DNA of 64,000 nt from Herminiimonas sp. KBW02 (GCF_003852535.1 NZ_QAJP01000005.1:392403-456402); one strand, 5' to 3'; shown: positions 54,080 through 63,868, counted from the stretch's first letter. Numbers and translations: made by a program. Notes: a model not told the origin generated them from the letters alone.

Positions 54080-56209
54080 ATGCGACCAAAAACACCGGAG
54101 CGCTTGCGGCTAGCTACCCTAGTGACGATAGGGGTGTGCGCGACCGTGATCGTAACCATGCTGACCTTGCTGGTGCTGATCGATCATTTCGCCGCAACCT
54201 ACGCCAAGCAACAGGCGCAAGAACGATTGCAGCAACTATCGTGGCAAATGCGCGATTCGATGGATCGCGGTATGAGCCGCATGATAGATCATGCGCAAGT
54301 GATAGCCGACCTGGCTCCGGTACGTGACGGACAGAATCCTGCCGAGATCAGGCGCGTATTCGACAGCGTGCGTAAAAACTTCCCCAATTACGCCTGGATA
54401 GGCTTAACCAACCCTGAAGGCGTCGTTTACGCTGCAGCCAGCGGCTTGCTGGAAGGCGCTGATGTCAGCCAGCGCCCATGGTTTAAAGGCGGGGAAAAAC
54501 GGATCTTTGTCGGCGACTATCATCCTGCGCTATTACTCGAAGATAAATTACCAGAGACCGAAGAGCGCTGGCGCTTTGTTGACGTCGCCTTGCCCGTCAC
54601 GCACAGCGATGGCAGCTACCGTGGCGTATTGGGCGTACATCTGAGCTGGAACTGGGCGCGTGGCATAGCGAATAACCTGCTGATCCCGGCAGACCGGCAA
54701 TACATGGTGGAAGTGCTGGTGGTGCGCGCAGACGGCGTGGTGATGCTGGGGCCGGATTATCTCGAAGAAAGCACCATCGTGACTGCCAGCCTGGATTTGG
54801 CACGTACCGGAAGCACTGGCGCGATCGCCGAAAAATGGCCGGACGGACGGCGCTATCTGACCGGGTATGCGCAAACCGGCACACAGATACGGGCAGGACA
54901 GCCGTCACTGAAATGGGCCATCCTGATCCGGCAGCCGGAAGAAATTGCCCTGGCTGATTTTCGCGACCTGCAACGTCAGGTCTTGTGGGTAGGTAGCGCC
55001 ATCGGCTTGTTGCTGGCTTTGATCGCGGTTGCCCTGGCGCGCCAACTGGCGAAGCCGCTGGATGAGTTGAGCGTAGTGATTACGCAGCGCAAGGAAGGCA
55101 CGGCGGCCGCTATTCCTGTGATAGATGGTTACCATGAGGTGCACTTGTTATCGCGCACCCTGGCCGACATGGTGGCACGTGAACAGCAACACGTGGGCAA
55201 GCTGCGCGCGTTGAATGAGAACCTCGAAAACCTGGTGCATGAACGCACCCAGGAGATAGAACAAAAAGCCCAGGCGCTGGAAGACGCCTTGCAACAGCAA
55301 TTGGTAATACAGGACAGATTGCAGGAGAGCGAAGCCGAGCTCAGGGCGACGCTGCAAAACGCCAACGATGCATTCATCTCCATGGATCAGGACGGCATTA
55401 TCGTCGACTGGAACGAGCAGGCCGAACACTTGCTGGGCTGGACCCACCATGAAGCAGTCGGGCAGTCGCTGGTCGAGCTGGTGGTGCCGCCGGCGATGCG
55501 GGATGGATATGCGAAAGACTTCCGGCATTTCCTGGAGACTGGTCAGAGCAATATTATCAATCGCCGTGTCGAACTCACCGCCTTGCGTCGCGATGGTGTC
55601 GAATTCCCGATAGAGCTGGCGGTTGGCTGTGTCGCCCGTCGTAAAGGTTATTTATTCATCGCCTTCCTGCACGACATCACGGAAAGAAAATTAATGCAGG
55701 CGTCATTGATGGGGATGGCGCTGAAAGATCCGCTGACCGATTTGCCGAATCGACGTGCGCTGATGCAAAAGTTGCCGGAGTCTATCGCGCGCGCAGCACG
55801 TCTTGGCAAGCCTATCGCAGTACTGTTCCTCGACCTTGATGGCTTCAAAGGTGTGAATGATGGTTATGGCCACGAAGCGGGTGACGAACTATTGCGCACG
55901 ATAGCGCAACGCATGATAGCTGCAGTTCGTACTACGGATACCGTGGCGCGCCTGGCAGGTGATGAGTTTGTGGTGGTGCTGGAGATGTTGAATGGCGATC
56001 AGGATGCGATGGAAGTTGCAGACAAAATCCTGCACGCACTGCAAGAGCCGTTTGTCTTATCGGCGGCGACAGTATCTATCTCGGCCAGCATAGGCATTGC
56101 CATGCACTGGCCGGAGGACCATACCACGCCGGAGCAATTGATTACGCTGGCAGACGGCGCCATGTATGCCGCGAAAAAGCAGGGCAAGAATCGCGCCGTT
56201 GCGGTTTAG
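54080..56209 (+). CDS. Membrane diguanylate cyclase with Cache, PAS and GGDEF domains
   Basis: A 709-residue c-di-GMP synthase. TM1 (about 12-32) and TM2 (about 300-323) enclose a periplasmic Cache-type sensor domain, followed by a HAMP-like segment and coiled coil (NLENLVHERTQEIEQKAQAL), a PAS domain (LQNANDAFISMDQDGIIVDW to FLHDITERK) and the GGDEF domain. The active-site loop is AGDEF (626-630 from this start), a common active variant of GGDEF, and RTTD five residues earlier is a standard inhibitory I-site. ATG 54080 is preferred over 54044, which lies in an inverted repeat with no ribosome site. It could link nearby surface structures to c-di-GMP. Confidence 0.9.
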   Translation: MRPKTPERLRLATLVTIGVCATVIVTMLTLLVLIDHFAATYAKQQAQERLQQLSWQMRDSMDRGMSRMIDHAQVIADLAPVRDGQNPAEIRRVFDSVRKNFPNYAWIGLTNPEGVVYAAASGLLEGADVSQRPWFKGGEKRIFVGDYHPALLLEDKLPETEERWRFVDVALPVTHSDGSYRGVLGVHLSWNWARGIANNLLIPADRQYMVEVLVVRADGVVMLGPDYLEESTIVTASLDLARTGSTGAIAEKWPDGRRYLTGYAQTGTQIRAGQPSLKWAILIRQPEEIALADFRDLQRQVLWVGSAIGLLLALIAVALARQLAKPLDELSVVITQRKEGTAAAIPVIDGYHEVHLLSRTLADMVAREQQHVGKLRALNENLENLVHERTQEIEQKAQALEDALQQQLVIQDRLQESEAELRATLQNANDAFISMDQDGIIVDWNEQAEHLLGWTHHEAVGQSLVELVVPPAMRDGYAKDFRHFLETGQSNIINRRVELTALRRDGVEFPIELAVGCVARRKGYLFIAFLHDITERKLMQASLMGMALKDPLTDLPNRRALMQKLPESIARAARLGKPIAVLFLDLDGFKGVNDGYGHEAGDELLRTIAQRMIAAVRTTDTVARLAGDEFVVVLEMLNGDQDAMEVADKILHALQEPFVLSAATVSISASIGIAMHWPEDHTTPEQLITLADGAMYAAKKQGKNRAVAV

Positions 56210-56225
56210 TCCTGGCTCTCCCGTA

Positions 56226-57503
56226 TTACTCCACGGTTTCCCACGCATTCGGTTCTTGCCTTGCATCGAGGAAGCGGCGATAGGTTCGGCCTCCCAGCCA
56301 CAAGCCGAGTGCGATCAGCGTAAAGATCATCTGACCTGCCGCCAGCGCGATGGGTGTATGCGAGAGAACCGGCGCAATTACGCCTGCAACCAATGCGCCG
56401 AGTATCGTCAGCACAAAGGATTGGCAGGAGGCGACGATGCCGCGGATATTCGGGAACAAATCCAGCACCAGTAGTGTGGCGCCCGGCGCCACCATGGACA
56501 TGCCGAAAGTATAGAAAAATAAAGGCGCGACCGACCATGGCAGGGCCGGAGGAAACAGCGCGTGATAGGTCACGTTAAACACAGCCGCACCGATCAGGAA
56601 ACCAAAACCGATCAGCACCTGGCGTGAAATCGGGATATTGCCCGCCAGTCGATTCGCGGTCAGCGCACCACAGAAAATGCCTGCCACAGTAGGGATGAAT
56701 TGCCAGCCGAACTGATCCGGCCCGAGTCCGAGATGCTCAACCAGGAACACCGGAGCTGCCGCAACATACAGGAACATGCCGGCAAAGTTGAAGGCGACTG
56801 CTCCTGCCTTTAAATGAAACAAGGGTGAACGGAATACGCGCTTGTAGCTGTGATACAGGAAGTGCGGGTTGAAAGGCTGACGCTTTTCCGGTGGCAGTGA
56901 TTCAGGTAAACGCTTGTAACAATAAATCAGCAACAGCACTGCATAAGCGAACAACGCGAGGAAGATGGTGCGCCAATCGCTATGTTTGACTATCCAGCCA
57001 CCGAGTATCGGTGCGATGGCTGGTGCGATGGAAAAAATCATGGTCACCAGTGACAGCAAACGCTCGGCTGCCGAACCTGCATACAGATCACGGATGATGG
57101 CGCGCCCGATCACCACACCCGCACCTGCAGAAATCCCTTGCAGCATGCGGAACACCCAAAGGTATTCAATGCTATGCACGGCAGCACAGGCGAGCGTTGC
57201 GACTGCAAAAACTGCGAGCGAAACCAGGATGATATTGCGGCGTCCGAATGCATCGGATAAAGCGCCATGCCACAGGATCATGACGGCGAATGAAAACAGG
57301 TAAGCAGTCAGCGTTTGCTGTACTTCAAGCGCGCTGGCGCCGAGCGAAGCCTGGATATTCGGGAATGCGGGCAGATAGGTATCTATCGAAAACGGGCCGA
57401 GCATGGACAGCGCGGCCAGCATGACAGCCAGCGCGCTGCTGTTGATAACCACGGCTGCGGCTGTGCTTGCAGGCAGCGTGTTCGTTTCTTTTGTGTCTGA
57501 CAT
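56226..57503 (-). CDS. Bcr/CflA-family MFS drug efflux transporter
   Basis: A 425-residue twelve-helix major facilitator of the drug:H+ antiporter 1 family. ALSMLGPFSIDTYLPAFPNI and the loop motif GALSDAFGRRNIILVSLAVF are typical of Bcr/CflA (bicyclomycin/chloramphenicol resistance) proteins, as is RMLQGISAGAGVVIGRAIIRD. It lies on the minus strand downstream of gabD with a 68-base gap. It is convergent with the diguanylate cyclase gene, 16 bases apart. The substrate is not predictable. Confidence 0.92.
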   Translation of the reverse strand: MSDTKETNTLPASTAAAVVINSSALAVMLAALSMLGPFSIDTYLPAFPNIQASLGASALEVQQTLTAYLFSFAVMILWHGALSDAFGRRNIILVSLAVFAVATLACAAVHSIEYLWVFRMLQGISAGAGVVIGRAIIRDLYAGSAAERLLSLVTMIFSIAPAIAPILGGWIVKHSDWRTIFLALFAYAVLLLIYCYKRLPESLPPEKRQPFNPHFLYHSYKRVFRSPLFHLKAGAVAFNFAGMFLYVAAAPVFLVEHLGLGPDQFGWQFIPTVAGIFCGALTANRLAGNIPISRQVLIGFGFLIGAAVFNVTYHALFPPALPWSVAPLFFYTFGMSMVAPGATLLVLDLFPNIRGIVASCQSFVLTILGALVAGVIAPVLSHTPIALAAGQMIFTLIALGLWLGGRTYRRFLDARQEPNAWETVE

Positions 57504-57571
57504 CGGTATAACTCTTTATTGTTGGTACTACGCTTGTGACCGATGTGATGGAGCCATGTAGTTGTGCGGGT

Positions 57572-59044
57572 TCAGATACCGCCCATGCACAGGTATTTGA
57601 TTTCCAAATATTCTTCTATGCCGTACTTTGAACCTTCACGACCCAGGCCGGATTGTTTGACGCCGCCAAAGGGCGCAACTTCATTTGAAATCAGGCCGGT
57701 ATTGATGCCGACCATGCCGTACTCGAGTTTTTCAGCGACGCGCCATACGCGACCGATATCACGTGAATAGAAATAACTGGCCAGGCCAAAATCGGTGTCG
57801 TTGGCGGCGGCGATTGCTTCTTCTTCGGTTTTGAACCTGATGACCGCTGCCACCGGGCCGAAGGTTTCTTCATGCATGATCAGCATGTCGGTGTTGATGT
57901 TGGACAGCACGGTCGGTTCATAGAAGTAACCGCCCAGCGCATGCTGTTTGCCGCCGGTCACGATGTGCGCGCCTTTGTTCACGGCGTCGCTTACATGTTG
58001 TTCCACTTTTTTGACGGCTTGCGCATCGATCAGCGGTCCTTGCAATACGCCCTGTTCAAAGCCGTTACCGACTTTGATCTTCGCTGCACCTTCTCCCAGC
58101 TTTTGTACGAAGGCATCGTAGATCGATTCATGTACATAGAAGCGATTGGTGCAGACGCAGGTTTGTCCGGCATTACGGTACTTGGATTGCAAGGCGCCGA
58201 CCACTGCTGCATCCAGGTCGGCGTCATCAAAGACGATGAAGGGCGCATGGCCGCCGAGTTCCAGCCCTATCTTTTTAACCGTAGGTGCGCACTGTTCCAT
58301 CAGGATGCGGCCGACCGGCGTCGAACCTGTGAACGATACATGGCGCACGATAGGGCTGGAGCAGAGTACCTTGCCGACAGCGATAGACTGGTCAGCATCC
58401 GACGTCACCACGTTAACGACACCTGCCGGGATGCCTGCACGGTGCGCCAGTTCTGCGATGGCCAACGCGGACAAGGGCGTTTGCTCGGCGGGTTTGATGA
58501 CGATGGTGCAGCCTGCTGCTATTGCCGGAGCGACCTTGCGCGTAATCATCGCAATCGGGAAATTCCACGGTGTGATCGATGCACATACGCCGATAGCTTG
58601 CTTGAGTGTGACCGTGCGTTTGTCGCTCCAGGTTGATGCCATCACATCCCCGCTGACGCGCTTGGCTTCCTCGGCAAACCATTCGATGAAGCTGGCGCCG
58701 TAGATAACTTCGCCACGTGACTCGATCAGCGGTTTACCTTGCTCCGCTGTCATCAGTGCTGCCAGGTCGTCTGCATTTGCGATGATGAGATCAAACCATG
58801 CACGCATGATGTTGGCGCGTTCCTTGGCGGTTTTGGCAGCCCACGCAGGGAAGGCGACATGCGCCGCCTGTATCGCCTGCTCGGCTTCCGTTGCGCCCAT
58901 ATTCGGCACTTGCGTGATGTGGCTGCCATCAGCCGGATTATTTACGTCGAAGCTGGCCTTGGCCGTCACCCATGCGCCGTTGATATAGGCCTGATTGCGC
59001 AAGAGGCTCAGGTCTTTTAACTGTAAGGTGGCGTGGTTCGACAT
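57572..59044 (-). CDS. gabD: NAD(P)-dependent succinate-semialdehyde dehydrogenase
   Basis: A 490-residue aldehyde dehydrogenase that oxidises succinate semialdehyde to succinate, the last step of GABA breakdown. The coenzyme/catalytic regions are SITPWNFPIAMITRKVAPAI, FTGSTPVGRILM, the Glu motif LELGGHAPFIVF and the Cys loop NAGQTCVCTNRFYV (two Cys, as in GabD). The start at 59044 (MSNHATLQLKDLSLL) follows an AGGAGC site. A WYL-type regulator gene lies upstream on the same strand. The nearest Glu-releasing enzymes in the window are the two GGT-like proteins, but no link is shown. Confidence 0.93.
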   Translation of the reverse strand: MSNHATLQLKDLSLLRNQAYINGAWVTAKASFDVNNPADGSHITQVPNMGATEAEQAIQAAHVAFPAWAAKTAKERANIMRAWFDLIIANADDLAALMTAEQGKPLIESRGEVIYGASFIEWFAEEAKRVSGDVMASTWSDKRTVTLKQAIGVCASITPWNFPIAMITRKVAPAIAAGCTIVIKPAEQTPLSALAIAELAHRAGIPAGVVNVVTSDADQSIAVGKVLCSSPIVRHVSFTGSTPVGRILMEQCAPTVKKIGLELGGHAPFIVFDDADLDAAVVGALQSKYRNAGQTCVCTNRFYVHESIYDAFVQKLGEGAAKIKVGNGFEQGVLQGPLIDAQAVKKVEQHVSDAVNKGAHIVTGGKQHALGGYFYEPTVLSNINTDMLIMHEETFGPVAAVIRFKTEEEAIAAANDTDFGLASYFYSRDIGRVWRVAEKLEYGMVGINTGLISNEVAPFGGVKQSGLGREGSKYGIEEYLEIKYLCMGGI

Positions 59045-59153
59045 GGCATGCTCCTGCGTGGCAAAAGGAAAAGCATAGCCCAATCAAGGCGAGCGCGCTG
59101 ACGACGGCCGTAAACGTTGGCAAAGCTATCACGGACACTTATGCTGGATGCGT

Positions 59154-59843
59154 TTAGTTGCAGTCCATCTGACGCTTCATCGCGCGCACAAAGTCGGCCA
59201 GGCGACGGCCGCTGACACCAGTGTAGGAGCCGCCATCGGCCAGCGTCTGTACGCGGTCCAGCCGGAACGAGCGGAAATCGCTGCGGGTTTCGCACCAGGC
59301 GGCGATAGACCAGGTATTGCCCCAGAAATATAGTGCCAATGGCCAGATGGTGCGGCAACTGGCTTGCTGTTTGGCATCGATGTAATTGAGCAAGAGTTTG
59401 TTTTGCTTGCCGATAGCTTTGCGTATGTTTTCCAGTCGTTCACCGTGGCTGGCTTCGATATGAAAGTCCGGTGCAAACAAAGGTGTGGCTTCGACGAAAT
59501 CACGTTTTTCGCGCGGCAGGGCGAGTGTGATCTTGGCCAGTGCTGCAGCTCCGGATGCGGCCAGTTGTGGGCCACCCCAGGCTTGCACCATGCGTACACC
59601 GGCGACCAGCGCTTCGATCTCGTCGCTGCTAAACATTAACGGTTGTAAATCGAAGCCAGCCTTGACGCGATAACCGACGCCTGCTTCACCTTCAATCGGT
59701 ACGCCAGACAGCGACAGGTCACGGATATCGCGGTAAATCGTACGTTCGGAGACGTACAGCCATTCTGATAATTGCAGGGCCGTGGTCAGCCTTCGGCCAC
59801 GCAAATACTGTGCGATCTGGAACAGGCGTTCAGCGCGGCGCAT
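59154..59843 (-). CDS. HTH-WYL transcriptional regulator, YafY-like
   Basis: A 229-residue regulator. The N-terminal HTH_11 domain (MRRAERLFQIAQYLRGRRLT ... SERTIYRDIRDLSLSG) is followed by a WYL-type ligand domain (RTIWPLALYFWGNTWSIAAW, where the WYL triad is replaced by PLALYFWG, and SFRLDRVQTLADGG). Its DNA target is unknown; the closest candidate is gabD, whose start is 109 bases downstream on the same strand. The upstream 192-base gap before the pilus genes contains nothing recognised. Confidence 0.9.
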   Translation of the reverse strand: MRRAERLFQIAQYLRGRRLTTALQLSEWLYVSERTIYRDIRDLSLSGVPIEGEAGVGYRVKAGFDLQPLMFSSDEIEALVAGVRMVQAWGGPQLAASGAAALAKITLALPREKRDFVEATPLFAPDFHIEASHGERLENIRKAIGKQNKLLLNYIDAKQQASCRTIWPLALYFWGNTWSIAAWCETRSDFRSFRLDRVQTLADGGSYTGVSGRRLADFVRAMKRQMDCN

Positions 59844-60035
59844 GGTGTTGGTTCCTGATCAGACTTGGCTGCATGGCGAGGAGGTACATGGTGAGCGGAA
59901 GAGCGGTTGGTGCAACAAACAATGTAGCAAAGGATGCCGCAAATGAAGCTGCCACATTTTGACAAATGCGCGTACCACCGTCCAGTTGTATCGGTGGACA
60001 GGCAGTGACAGGAGCGCGTCCGGTCTTGTGTGTGC

Positions 60036-60695
60036 TTAAGGTGGTGTAGCAGTACAAGCCGGATATCCGGGTACCGTGATATGTTGCCCGATCAGTGTCC
60101 TGGGTGTGCCGGGATAAACATTGAATGCTTCCAGCACCTCGCCGTCAATGGCGGCTCCCTCGATGCGATGACGTACATTGCCAGTGGCTAAGATACGGGC
60201 ACCGTCTGCGCTGCAGAGGACTTGCATCGCCTGGTGCTGGCGTCGCGGCAGTTGCCGTACTATTCCGCTGTGAGCGATCTTGATCACCACCATGCCTACC
60301 CGGCCTGAGCGTCCGGTTCTCATGTTCGCGACTTCGGGGCGTACATCCAGGCGATATACTTGTTCAGTGCTTATTTCGCTCAGTGGCTTGAGCGTGATGG
60401 GTTTGCTTTGACCTGGTAGCAAGGTCATGCGAAACGGTGTGGCGTATAGGGTCGGGCTTGCGGTCTCGCTGACGGCCTGTAATTGTTCGTCTTCCAGTGG
60501 TACCCCGGGATTCTGCAGCCGCGATAAAGTTACGGAAACATACTCCGGCTCTGCCCCATGATTGGAGACAGTGACTTGCATCTCTTGGTCCTGTACCGCG
60601 ATTTCCCTCGGATCGATGCCGATGTGGGCGTGCGCGATGGCAGGAACGAGCAGAATGAGCACCAACATAATCGAATTCGTAGGCAGCATATACAT
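60036..60695 (-). CDS. Pilus assembly chaperone-like protein (third of the cluster)
   Basis: A 219-residue periplasmic protein with a signal peptide (SIMLVLILLVPAIAHA). The first half has the immunoglobulin-like strand pattern of class 5 pilus chaperones: IGIDPREIAVQDQEMQVTVS, VTLSRLQNPGVP, TPFRMTLLPGQSKPITLKPL and YRLDVRPEV. The second half (LCSADGARILATGNVRHRI, YPGTPRTLIGQHI) fits domain 2. No good ribosome site is seen at 60695; a start up to 60779 is possible. It is the last gene of the cluster and probably a second complete chaperone, perhaps for the tip protein encoded just upstream. Confidence 0.7.
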   Translation of the reverse strand: MYMLPTNSIMLVLILLVPAIAHAHIGIDPREIAVQDQEMQVTVSNHGAEPEYVSVTLSRLQNPGVPLEDEQLQAVSETASPTLYATPFRMTLLPGQSKPITLKPLSEISTEQVYRLDVRPEVANMRTGRSGRVGMVVIKIAHSGIVRQLPRRQHQAMQVLCSADGARILATGNVRHRIEGAAIDGEVLEAFNVYPGTPRTLIGQHITVPGYPACTATPP

Positions 60696-60794
60696 TTTTA
60701 TAAAATCATCCGACGGTGTTGACGCGACTTGCCGTTGGCAGGGGCGGCAAGTCAGGGTTGCAATTTGGCGAGCAGGCACATCATTGCTATTTCA

Positions 60795-61886
60795 TCAGGG
60801 TGGATTCGCTATAGTGAGGTAGAGCGTGTCCATATAGTCACCGGGCTTCGAGGTGGGTAGGACTTGGGTCGTATAGCTCGCGTCAAAGCAGGTTCTTCCG
60901 CTGTTACTGAAATTCTTTACCCAGAATGCGGTCGGGCCTTGGTTAGGCATTCTGTAGGCGCCACCAACCAAGGCCGTTCCGCGCAAGAGCATGCTATAGG
61001 GTATGACCGCAGTGGGATCGTCACGATGTACCAGCTTGAACATATTCGTGCCCATTTTTCCATTGAGGTTGCTTACGTTTAATGTGAGCTTTTCGCTATA
61101 GATGGTAGAGGGATCGTAAGACAAACAAAATTTTTCGCTCAATGCGATATCTTGATCCGCCTGGGCCGTATCCAGAGTTCCGAAATTCCAGTCGGGAGCC
61201 TCGACCAGGAGGTTTTTCTTTTTCGGTCGTGGTGGCTTGGTTCCTGGCAAAAATTCCTTGCATGCGCTGCTATTCAATGCACTGCTTTCTGTAAGGTAGA
61301 CTCCAGGGGCATCTAAAAATATGTCGGACATGGTGCTGCGTATCGACATGTTGATACCGACGCCAGGCCATTCTTGTATGTCGATACTATTCACCGCGAC
61401 CTGGATGTCGACCTTGCCTGCCGATATGCGGTGCCAGCTATTTGCATATGCCGGTATGATCGTATCGGTTTGTGGACCTGAGAAAAATTTCACCAAGGGA
61501 GCGGGTCTAAAGCCGTAGCCATCTACAGAGGGTATCTGATTCAGCTCAACCTGCACACTGGAAGGTACGGTTTTCATATTCCCATTGCGATCCAAAAAAG
61601 ATACGCCCACACCCCAGGTAGAGAATTGCCTCCCTTGCTGGGACATCATTCCAAACGCTCCTACCAGATAGGCGTTGACTCGAAAAATGGTTTTCCCGTT
61701 TGGGGTAGTTGTCACCGCACAGTTGTTATATCTGGCTCCCGTTGTAAGGTAAGCAAGATACTGTGCATGGGTGGTACGCGGAATGAGCATGCCGCTCAGT
61801 AGCAATACTCCACACAGAAGATAAAGAATGAAACGACCGTGCGATTGCGCAACGCGATGGTACGAACCATGCAGATGTAGTGTCAT
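60795..61886 (-). CDS. CblD/CfaE-like pilus tip or initiator protein
   Basis: A 363-residue secreted protein with a signal peptide (cleavage near IPRTTHA). It has an N-terminal beta-rich region (TTPNGKTIFRVNAYLVGAFG, WHRISAGKVDIQVAVNSIDI) and a C-terminal pilin-like domain (SEKFCLSYDPSTIY, YSMLLRGTALVGGA, GRTCFDASYTTQVLPTSKPG, DYMDTLYLTIANPP). The size, order after the pilin and end pattern fit the CblD/CfaE family, the minor tip subunit that starts pilus assembly and often binds the host receptor. A GGGAAG site precedes the ATG. Base composition is slightly more AT-rich than the neighbours. Confidence 0.75.
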   Translation of the reverse strand: MTLHLHGSYHRVAQSHGRFILYLLCGVLLLSGMLIPRTTHAQYLAYLTTGARYNNCAVTTTPNGKTIFRVNAYLVGAFGMMSQQGRQFSTWGVGVSFLDRNGNMKTVPSSVQVELNQIPSVDGYGFRPAPLVKFFSGPQTDTIIPAYANSWHRISAGKVDIQVAVNSIDIQEWPGVGINMSIRSTMSDIFLDAPGVYLTESSALNSSACKEFLPGTKPPRPKKKNLLVEAPDWNFGTLDTAQADQDIALSEKFCLSYDPSTIYSEKLTLNVSNLNGKMGTNMFKLVHRDDPTAVIPYSMLLRGTALVGGAYRMPNQGPTAFWVKNFSNSGRTCFDASYTTQVLPTSKPGDYMDTLYLTIANPP

Positions 61887-62021
61887 GATGCTTCCCTTTT
61901 TGTAGTCATCAGTCGTACGGGTGTCCGATGCATAATTTTCTTTATCGATGGCTGTATAAACCGTACTGCTAGTGCGTATTCCATAAGAAGGCGACTCAAG
62001 AAGACGATGTAAGGTGGCGAC

Positions 62022-62594
62022 TTAAGGAGGGGTTTGTGCTACAGGTTCAAAGATCATCGACAGTTGTCCTGTATAAATGCCGCCGACTTCTTGCACCCTC
62101 CCGTCTGGAGGTTGAGCGCGGATTTTCAGCATGTAGTTGCCTGTACTGATATCTCCGGGGCCCGGTGCTGTCCCACCACTGCCTGTGAGGTAGATTGTGT
62201 TGGTGAAGACGAGTATGGCGGGGGTGAGCGGGATTAATTGTGCGGCGCCGCCCGATGCGGGTTCCAGCTTTACTTCGACAGATTGGAAGCGGTGACTCTC
62301 ACTGACCAAAGTCGGATTCGCTGCCAGACTTACCTGAAACTTGGCAGGTAAGGACCGCACCATCAAATTCAGTTGGGCCTCGAAGGGGGAGTTCAGGCCA
62401 CCGGACTGTTCCAGCACCAGCACATTTGGCCAGTGACCTTGCGCGTCGGTGACCTCGATGTATCTTTTGGCTACAACTTTCGCCCGAATGACACTGTGCG
62501 TCTTGCTGCCTGCTACGATTTCGATTTCGCACCATGCTGCGCCAGGCATCAGCATCTGGGCGAGCAACATAGCGGTTAATAAGAATTTTTTCAC
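62022..62594 (-). CDS. Class 5 fimbrial major subunit-like protein (CblA/CfaB type)
   Basis: A 190-residue secreted protein with a signal peptide (MLLAQMLMPGAAWC). The mature beginning EIEIVAGSKTHSVIRAKVVA and the end IYTGQLSMIFEPV match the N- and C-terminal strands of CS1/CFA-I/cable pilins, although it is longer than CfaB (about 147 mature residues). Between chaperone and tip genes this is the expected place for the major subunit. It lies 32 bases after the short chaperone gene and 135 bases before the tip gene, a gap in which I see no clear terminator. Confidence 0.7.
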   Translation of the reverse strand: MKKFLLTAMLLAQMLMPGAAWCEIEIVAGSKTHSVIRAKVVAKRYIEVTDAQGHWPNVLVLEQSGGLNSPFEAQLNLMVRSLPAKFQVSLAANPTLVSESHRFQSVEVKLEPASGGAAQLIPLTPAILVFTNTIYLTGSGGTAPGPGDISTGNYMLKIRAQPPDGRVQEVGGIYTGQLSMIFEPVAQTPP

Positions 62595-62626
62595 AGAAGC
62601 TCCATTTCAAAATAGCCGGGGCTGAT

Positions 62627-63145
62627 TTATTTGTCCGGCATTTGATAGATCAGTACGCCATACCCGATGCTGAGTGACAGCGGGGCAGCGGCCCCATCTG
62701 TCAACTCTCCTGCGATGGTGATTTTTTCGCGCGGCTGGAATGTCACACGCCACACTTGCGGTGTGCCCGGCCGCTGTAGTTCCCGTAGCTGGATCAGGTA
62801 GCGTTGCCCCGGTCCAAGTGCCAGTCGCAGTGGCGCCACCAGCAAGGTCGGTTGTTCGATTTCCTGCAGCGGCACCAACTGCTCGGGCCGCTCGCCAGGG
62901 TTGCGCAGCAAGCGCTGCAGGACATCCAGATACAACATGGAATCGCCGACGTTCTCCGCATATAGTTCCGCTGTACTTTGGTTCGGGCCCAGCCAAATTT
63001 CGACATTCGATAGCTTCAATACACCGGCAGCCATGACGTCCGTCATTGACCATAGCGATAGGCACAAGAACAGCACACAGCGCGCGCGTCGCGGAGCCAG
63101 GATGGTCAGTTTGGCACGCCATAAAGATGGAGCTAGGGACTGCAT
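62627..63145 (-). CDS. Truncated or single-domain pilus chaperone-like protein
   Basis: A 172-residue protein with an N-terminal hydrophobic signal (LFLCLSLWSMTDVMA). The mature part of ~133 residues corresponds only to chaperone domain 1: LKLSNVEIWLGPNQ, AELYAENVGDSMLYLDVLQR, LVAPLRLALGPGQRYLIQLR and the closing SLSIGYGVLIYQMPDK. Domain 2 is absent, and the stop follows directly after the G1-like strand. It starts 3 bases after the full chaperone gene, so the two are tightly coupled. It may be a specialised partner rather than decay, because the open frame and motif pattern are intact. Confidence 0.7.
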   Translation of the reverse strand: MQSLAPSLWRAKLTILAPRRARCVLFLCLSLWSMTDVMAAGVLKLSNVEIWLGPNQSTAELYAENVGDSMLYLDVLQRLLRNPGERPEQLVPLQEIEQPTLLVAPLRLALGPGQRYLIQLRELQRPGTPQVWRVTFQPREKITIAGELTDGAAAPLSLSIGYGVLIYQMPDK

Positions 63146-63148
63146 GTC

Positions 63149-63835
63149 TTATCCATGACATGCCAGTGTTTTGGGTTGGTCGTTTTCTACCCAGTTCAGC
63201 TGTTTGCCTTCTATGCGCTGCGTTGTGCCGGGGAACAAGGCGCGTGAAGCCGGCGTGGTTTCCTTATCACTGCTGACATCGGTCAGCAAGACGCGCACGC
63301 TGCCGGTGTTTTCCAGCACGATCGCATTGTTCTCGCAACGGTGCGACCAGCTTTCGATTTGCCTGGCTGGTGGCGGCATATGACGCAACAGGACGCCGTA
63401 AGCGATAGTGATGGACATCGGTGCGGTGATCTTGTCCTGCGCTGCGCCTTCTTCCAGCTGTATGGCGCGCGCGGGTACGACATACAGGCGGTACAGCGCT
63501 TCTGTACTCGGTTCGTACAATGATCTGACGAGAACCTTTCTTGACTGGCCTGCACCCAAAGTCACGCGTTCCGGGCTGGCGAGCAAACCGGGGCGTTCCA
63601 CTTCGGCCAGCGGTACTTTGTCTTCCGGCATCAGGCCTGGATTCCTGACTTGCAGGAGCGAGATATTCAGGTATAGCGGTGCGCTACCCATATTTCTTAA
63701 GGTGACGAAGTAGTCGTGGCCCTGAAAAACCTTGAGGGTGGCCGGCATAACCATCAGTTCACCATCCGCTTGGGCAGATGATGTGCCCAGCAGCGCAAGC
63801 AGAATGATCCAGCGTATTTTCTGTAATGCTTTCAT
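63149..63835 (-). CDS. Periplasmic pilus chaperone, CfaA/CblB type
   Basis: A 228-residue chaperone with a signal peptide (ILLALLGTSSAQA). Domain 1 (ELMVMPATLKVFQGHDYFVT to SITIAYGVLLRHMPPPAR) and domain 2 (CENNAIVLENTGSVRVLLTD to the Cys-containing end KTLACHG) are both present; two Cys could pair as in some class 5 chaperones. It binds pilin subunits in the periplasm by strand complementation and delivers them to the usher. It lies 33 bases after the probable usher end and 3 bases before the second chaperone. Confidence 0.82.
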   Translation of the reverse strand: MKALQKIRWIILLALLGTSSAQADGELMVMPATLKVFQGHDYFVTLRNMGSAPLYLNISLLQVRNPGLMPEDKVPLAEVERPGLLASPERVTLGAGQSRKVLVRSLYEPSTEALYRLYVVPARAIQLEEGAAQDKITAPMSITIAYGVLLRHMPPPARQIESWSHRCENNAIVLENTGSVRVLLTDVSSDKETTPASRALFPGTTQRIEGKQLNWVENDQPKTLACHG

Positions 63836-63868
63836 CGTTTTAATTCACCTATATGTGGCAGATCTGTT

